Assembly (NCBI GenBank): GCA_029857875.1
Contig: JAOUGB010000110.1
Location: 1 to 7,157, forward strand
Source: Desulfobacteraceae bacterium
Lineage (GTDB): Bacteria > Desulfobacterota > Desulfobacteria > Desulfobacterales > UBA11574
Direction: 5' to 3'
Length of the DNA: 7,157 nucleotides
How positions within the stretch are numbered: the first letter of the stretch is position 1; each line of letters opens with the position of its first letter. This document shows, in pieces, positions 6,018 through 7,157 of this stretch. A model generated the notes under the pieces. That model saw only the letters and a list, made by a program, of their open reading frames with translations. It made no database searches and had not been told where the DNA came from. Made by a program: the position numbers and the translations under genes.

Positions 6018-6375
6018 ATGCATAATATTCTGGTAATTGACGATGAAAAATCCATTGCATTCTTGACCACAATCGCATTATCTAAATCCGGCTTCAATGT
6101 CGAAAAAGCCGCAGATGGTTTAGAAGGAATTAAGAAATTCGATGAAGGCCATTTTGATTTGGTTATTACGGATATTTTGATGCCGGGCCTTGATGGCAAT
6201 GGTGTTGTCCGGCATATACGTAATTCAATAAGACAATCTACACCTTGTTATCGGTGTCTCTGGAACTCCTTGGCTTCTTAAAGACAGCGACTTTGATGCT
6301 GTCCTTTCAAAACCCTCCTCGATCAAAACTCTTGTTGATACGGTTAAGAATCTGACATCATCCATCCATAAGTAA
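6018..6375 (+). pseudogene. Single-domain response regulator (CheY-like), frameshifted
   Basis: The first 76 residues are a clear receiver domain: 'ILVIDDEKS' with acidic pair D8/D9, and 'DLVITDILMPGLDG' with phospho-acceptor D52. After 'RQSTP' the frame reads CYRCLW and stops at 6281. In the next frame from 6247 the domain continues as 'VIGVSGTPW', then 'FDAVLSKPSSIKTLVDTV', ending at TAA 6373-6375. Removing one T at 6245-6246 gives an intact 118-residue receiver with conserved Ser81 (VSGT) and Lys98 (SKP), the normal size for this family. No output domain follows, so an intact form would act through protein-protein contacts. As written, the product lacks the last two strands and the lysine and should not function. 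No slippery heptamer is seen at the site. A true mutation or a sequence error are both possible. The ATG at 6018 is preferred over TTG at 5991 because receivers normally start just before 'ILVIDDE'; GGGA at 6005-6008 may be its Shine-Dalgarno. Confidence 0.88.
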
Positions 6376-6379
6376 TGAT

Positions 6380-6838
6380 ATGAGAAGAAGTGATAAAGAA
6401 ATTACCGATAAAAAAGCTATTGAAGACATAATTTTGAGATCAAAAGTGTGCAAACTTGCGATGTGTGAGGAGAACATGCCATACATCGTTCCCCTGTGTT
6501 TTGGTTTCAAAAATAATACTCTTTATTTTCATAGCGCCCCGAAAGGGAAAAAAATTGAAATCCTTAAAAAAAATCCTAATGTTTGTTTTGAATTCGAAAT
6601 ATTTACACAAGTTATCAAATCAGCCGAGGCATGTAAGTGGGGAATGAAATATAGAAGTGTTATTGGGTTTGGCAAAGCCAGCTTTATTGATGATGACGAC
6701 CTGAAACGGCAGGCTTTTGATATCATTATGAGCCAATACGCCGATGGGTCATTTATATATGAAGAAGCATTATTGAAATCTACTGTTATAATAAAGGTCG
6801 AAATTCACAGCATGACTGGAAAACAATCTGAAATTTAA
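6380..6838 (+). CDS. NimA-like pyridoxamine 5'-phosphate oxidase-family flavoprotein
   Basis: Encodes 152 residues. 'MRRSDKEITD' followed by a helix, 'VCKLAMCEENMPYIVPLCFGF' (23-43), 'LYFHSAPKGKKIEILKKNPNVCFEFE' (48-73), 'YRSVIGFGKASFIDD' (91-105) and the C-terminal 'VIIKVEIHSMTGKQS' are the marks of the split-barrel FMN-binding family that includes NimA 5-nitroimidazole reductases. Length is typical for the short form. It is likely a cytosolic, FMN- or heme-binding dimer. The physiological substrate of most members is unknown, and resistance to nitroimidazoles cannot be claimed from sequence. The ATG lies 4 bases after the restored stop of the response regulator and has no strong Shine-Dalgarno, so it may depend on coupled translation. 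Its stop overlaps the convergent downstream gene. Confidence 0.9.
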   Translation: MRRSDKEITDKKAIEDIILRSKVCKLAMCEENMPYIVPLCFGFKNNTLYFHSAPKGKKIEILKKNPNVCFEFEIFTQVIKSAEACKWGMKYRSVIGFGKASFIDDDDLKRQAFDIIMSQYADGSFIYEEALLKSTVIIKVEIHSMTGKQSEI

Positions 6839-7157
6839 AACTGATTCTCGTTCACCGAGACTTCAAGAACCATTTTGTCTTCCGAGCCGAAATGTCTGCA
6901 AAGCGTTTCGAAAATCTCGGCGCCATGCTTGATGAAATAGCAATTCTTAAAGACGCTCGGATCAACCATGCCCTCGGATGTCAGATGAGTGAGCAAGTCT
7001 TGAAGCGGTTTGTAAAATTCTCCCACAAAAATTTGGGGTTTGTAGTAACCAATACCGAGTTTCTTCTTTACAAAGGTAATGGCATTTTCAAGGTTGGTGC
7101 CGACCCCGCCCTTGAAATAAATGTCTGCCTCGGTTGTTTCAGATAAAATTTCCTGCC
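6835..7157 (-). CDS. LOG-family (TIGR00730-like) nucleotide-binding protein, partial
   Basis: An open frame enters from the right edge and ends at TAA (6835-6837); 106 C-terminal residues are visible and the start lies outside the window. 'ADIYFKGGVGTNLENAITFV' contains a GGxGTxxE motif (plus-strand 7087-7110), the signature of LOG/'lysine decarboxylase'-fold Rossmann proteins, normally PGGxGTxxE. The proline is replaced by Lys. 'PQIFVGEFYKPLQDLLTHLTSEGMV' and 'CYFIKHGAEIFETL' match the usual C-terminal layout of that family (a Tyr-x-Pro-Leu helix, a Gly after the next helix, then a final helix). Known LOG proteins are nucleotide 5'-monophosphate phosphoribohydrolases; whether this one keeps that activity is unknown because the N-terminal half is missing. 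The four-base stop overlap with the NimA-like gene leaves no room for a terminator between them. Confidence 0.65.
   Translation of the reverse strand, partial: QEILSETTEADIYFKGGVGTNLENAITFVKKKLGIGYYKPQIFVGEFYKPLQDLLTHLTSEGMVDPSVFKNCYFIKHGAEIFETLCRHFGSEDKMVLEVSVNENQF

Noticed and set aside
6892..7146. Plus-strand open frame of 84 codons
   Set aside because: It is opposite the LOG-like partial gene, which has a recognisable GGxGTxxE motif and remains open to the window edge.

Overview
The window looks like chromosomal DNA of an anaerobic, probably Desulfobacterota-type (deltaproteobacterial) bacterium. This rests on the gene families: a Tat-exported DUF362 protein paired with a DUF6599-like anchored protein, a NimA-like flavoprotein, and moderate GC content. 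There is no rRNA gene or other marker, so the assignment is an inference.

Positions 11-4154 hold four minus-strand genes. Read in the direction of transcription they are a DMT/EamA-family permease (4154-3264), an alpha/beta hydrolase with a TTG start and a strong Shine-Dalgarno (3000-2197), a membrane-anchored DUF6599-like protein (2060-981) and a Tat-signal DUF362 protein (1003-11). The last two overlap by 23 bp and are probably translationally coupled. Sigma70-like promoters are visible ahead of the hydrolase and ahead of the DUF6599/DUF362 pair. The latter leader contains two hairpins, one of which covers the ribosome binding site.

Positions 4276-5818 hold the most interesting unit, also on the minus strand. 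It encodes a ParA-family ATPase with a long acidic C-terminal tail (4790-5818) followed by a 105-residue protein (4420-4737). That protein begins with the LGRGL-type motif found at the N-terminus of ParB, but it is too short to carry the ParB CTPase and helix-turn-helix domains. No ParB and no consensus parS site is present. The pair resembles ParA/small-activator positioning systems rather than classical chromosome partition. A 13-bp-arm hairpin (4276-4315) separates it from the permease gene.

Positions 5819-6017 are a divergent intergenic region with an AT-rich inverted repeat near the parA start and a 12-bp palindrome near the plus-strand gene. On the plus strand follow a single-domain response regulator broken by a +1 frameshift (6018-6375) and, 4 nt later, a pyridoxamine-5'-phosphate-oxidase-like (NimA-like) protein (6380-6838). 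Its stop codon overlaps that of a convergent, partial LOG/'lysine decarboxylase'-fold gene (6835-7157) that runs off the right edge.

No CRISPR array, tRNA, rRNA or complete insertion sequence was seen.
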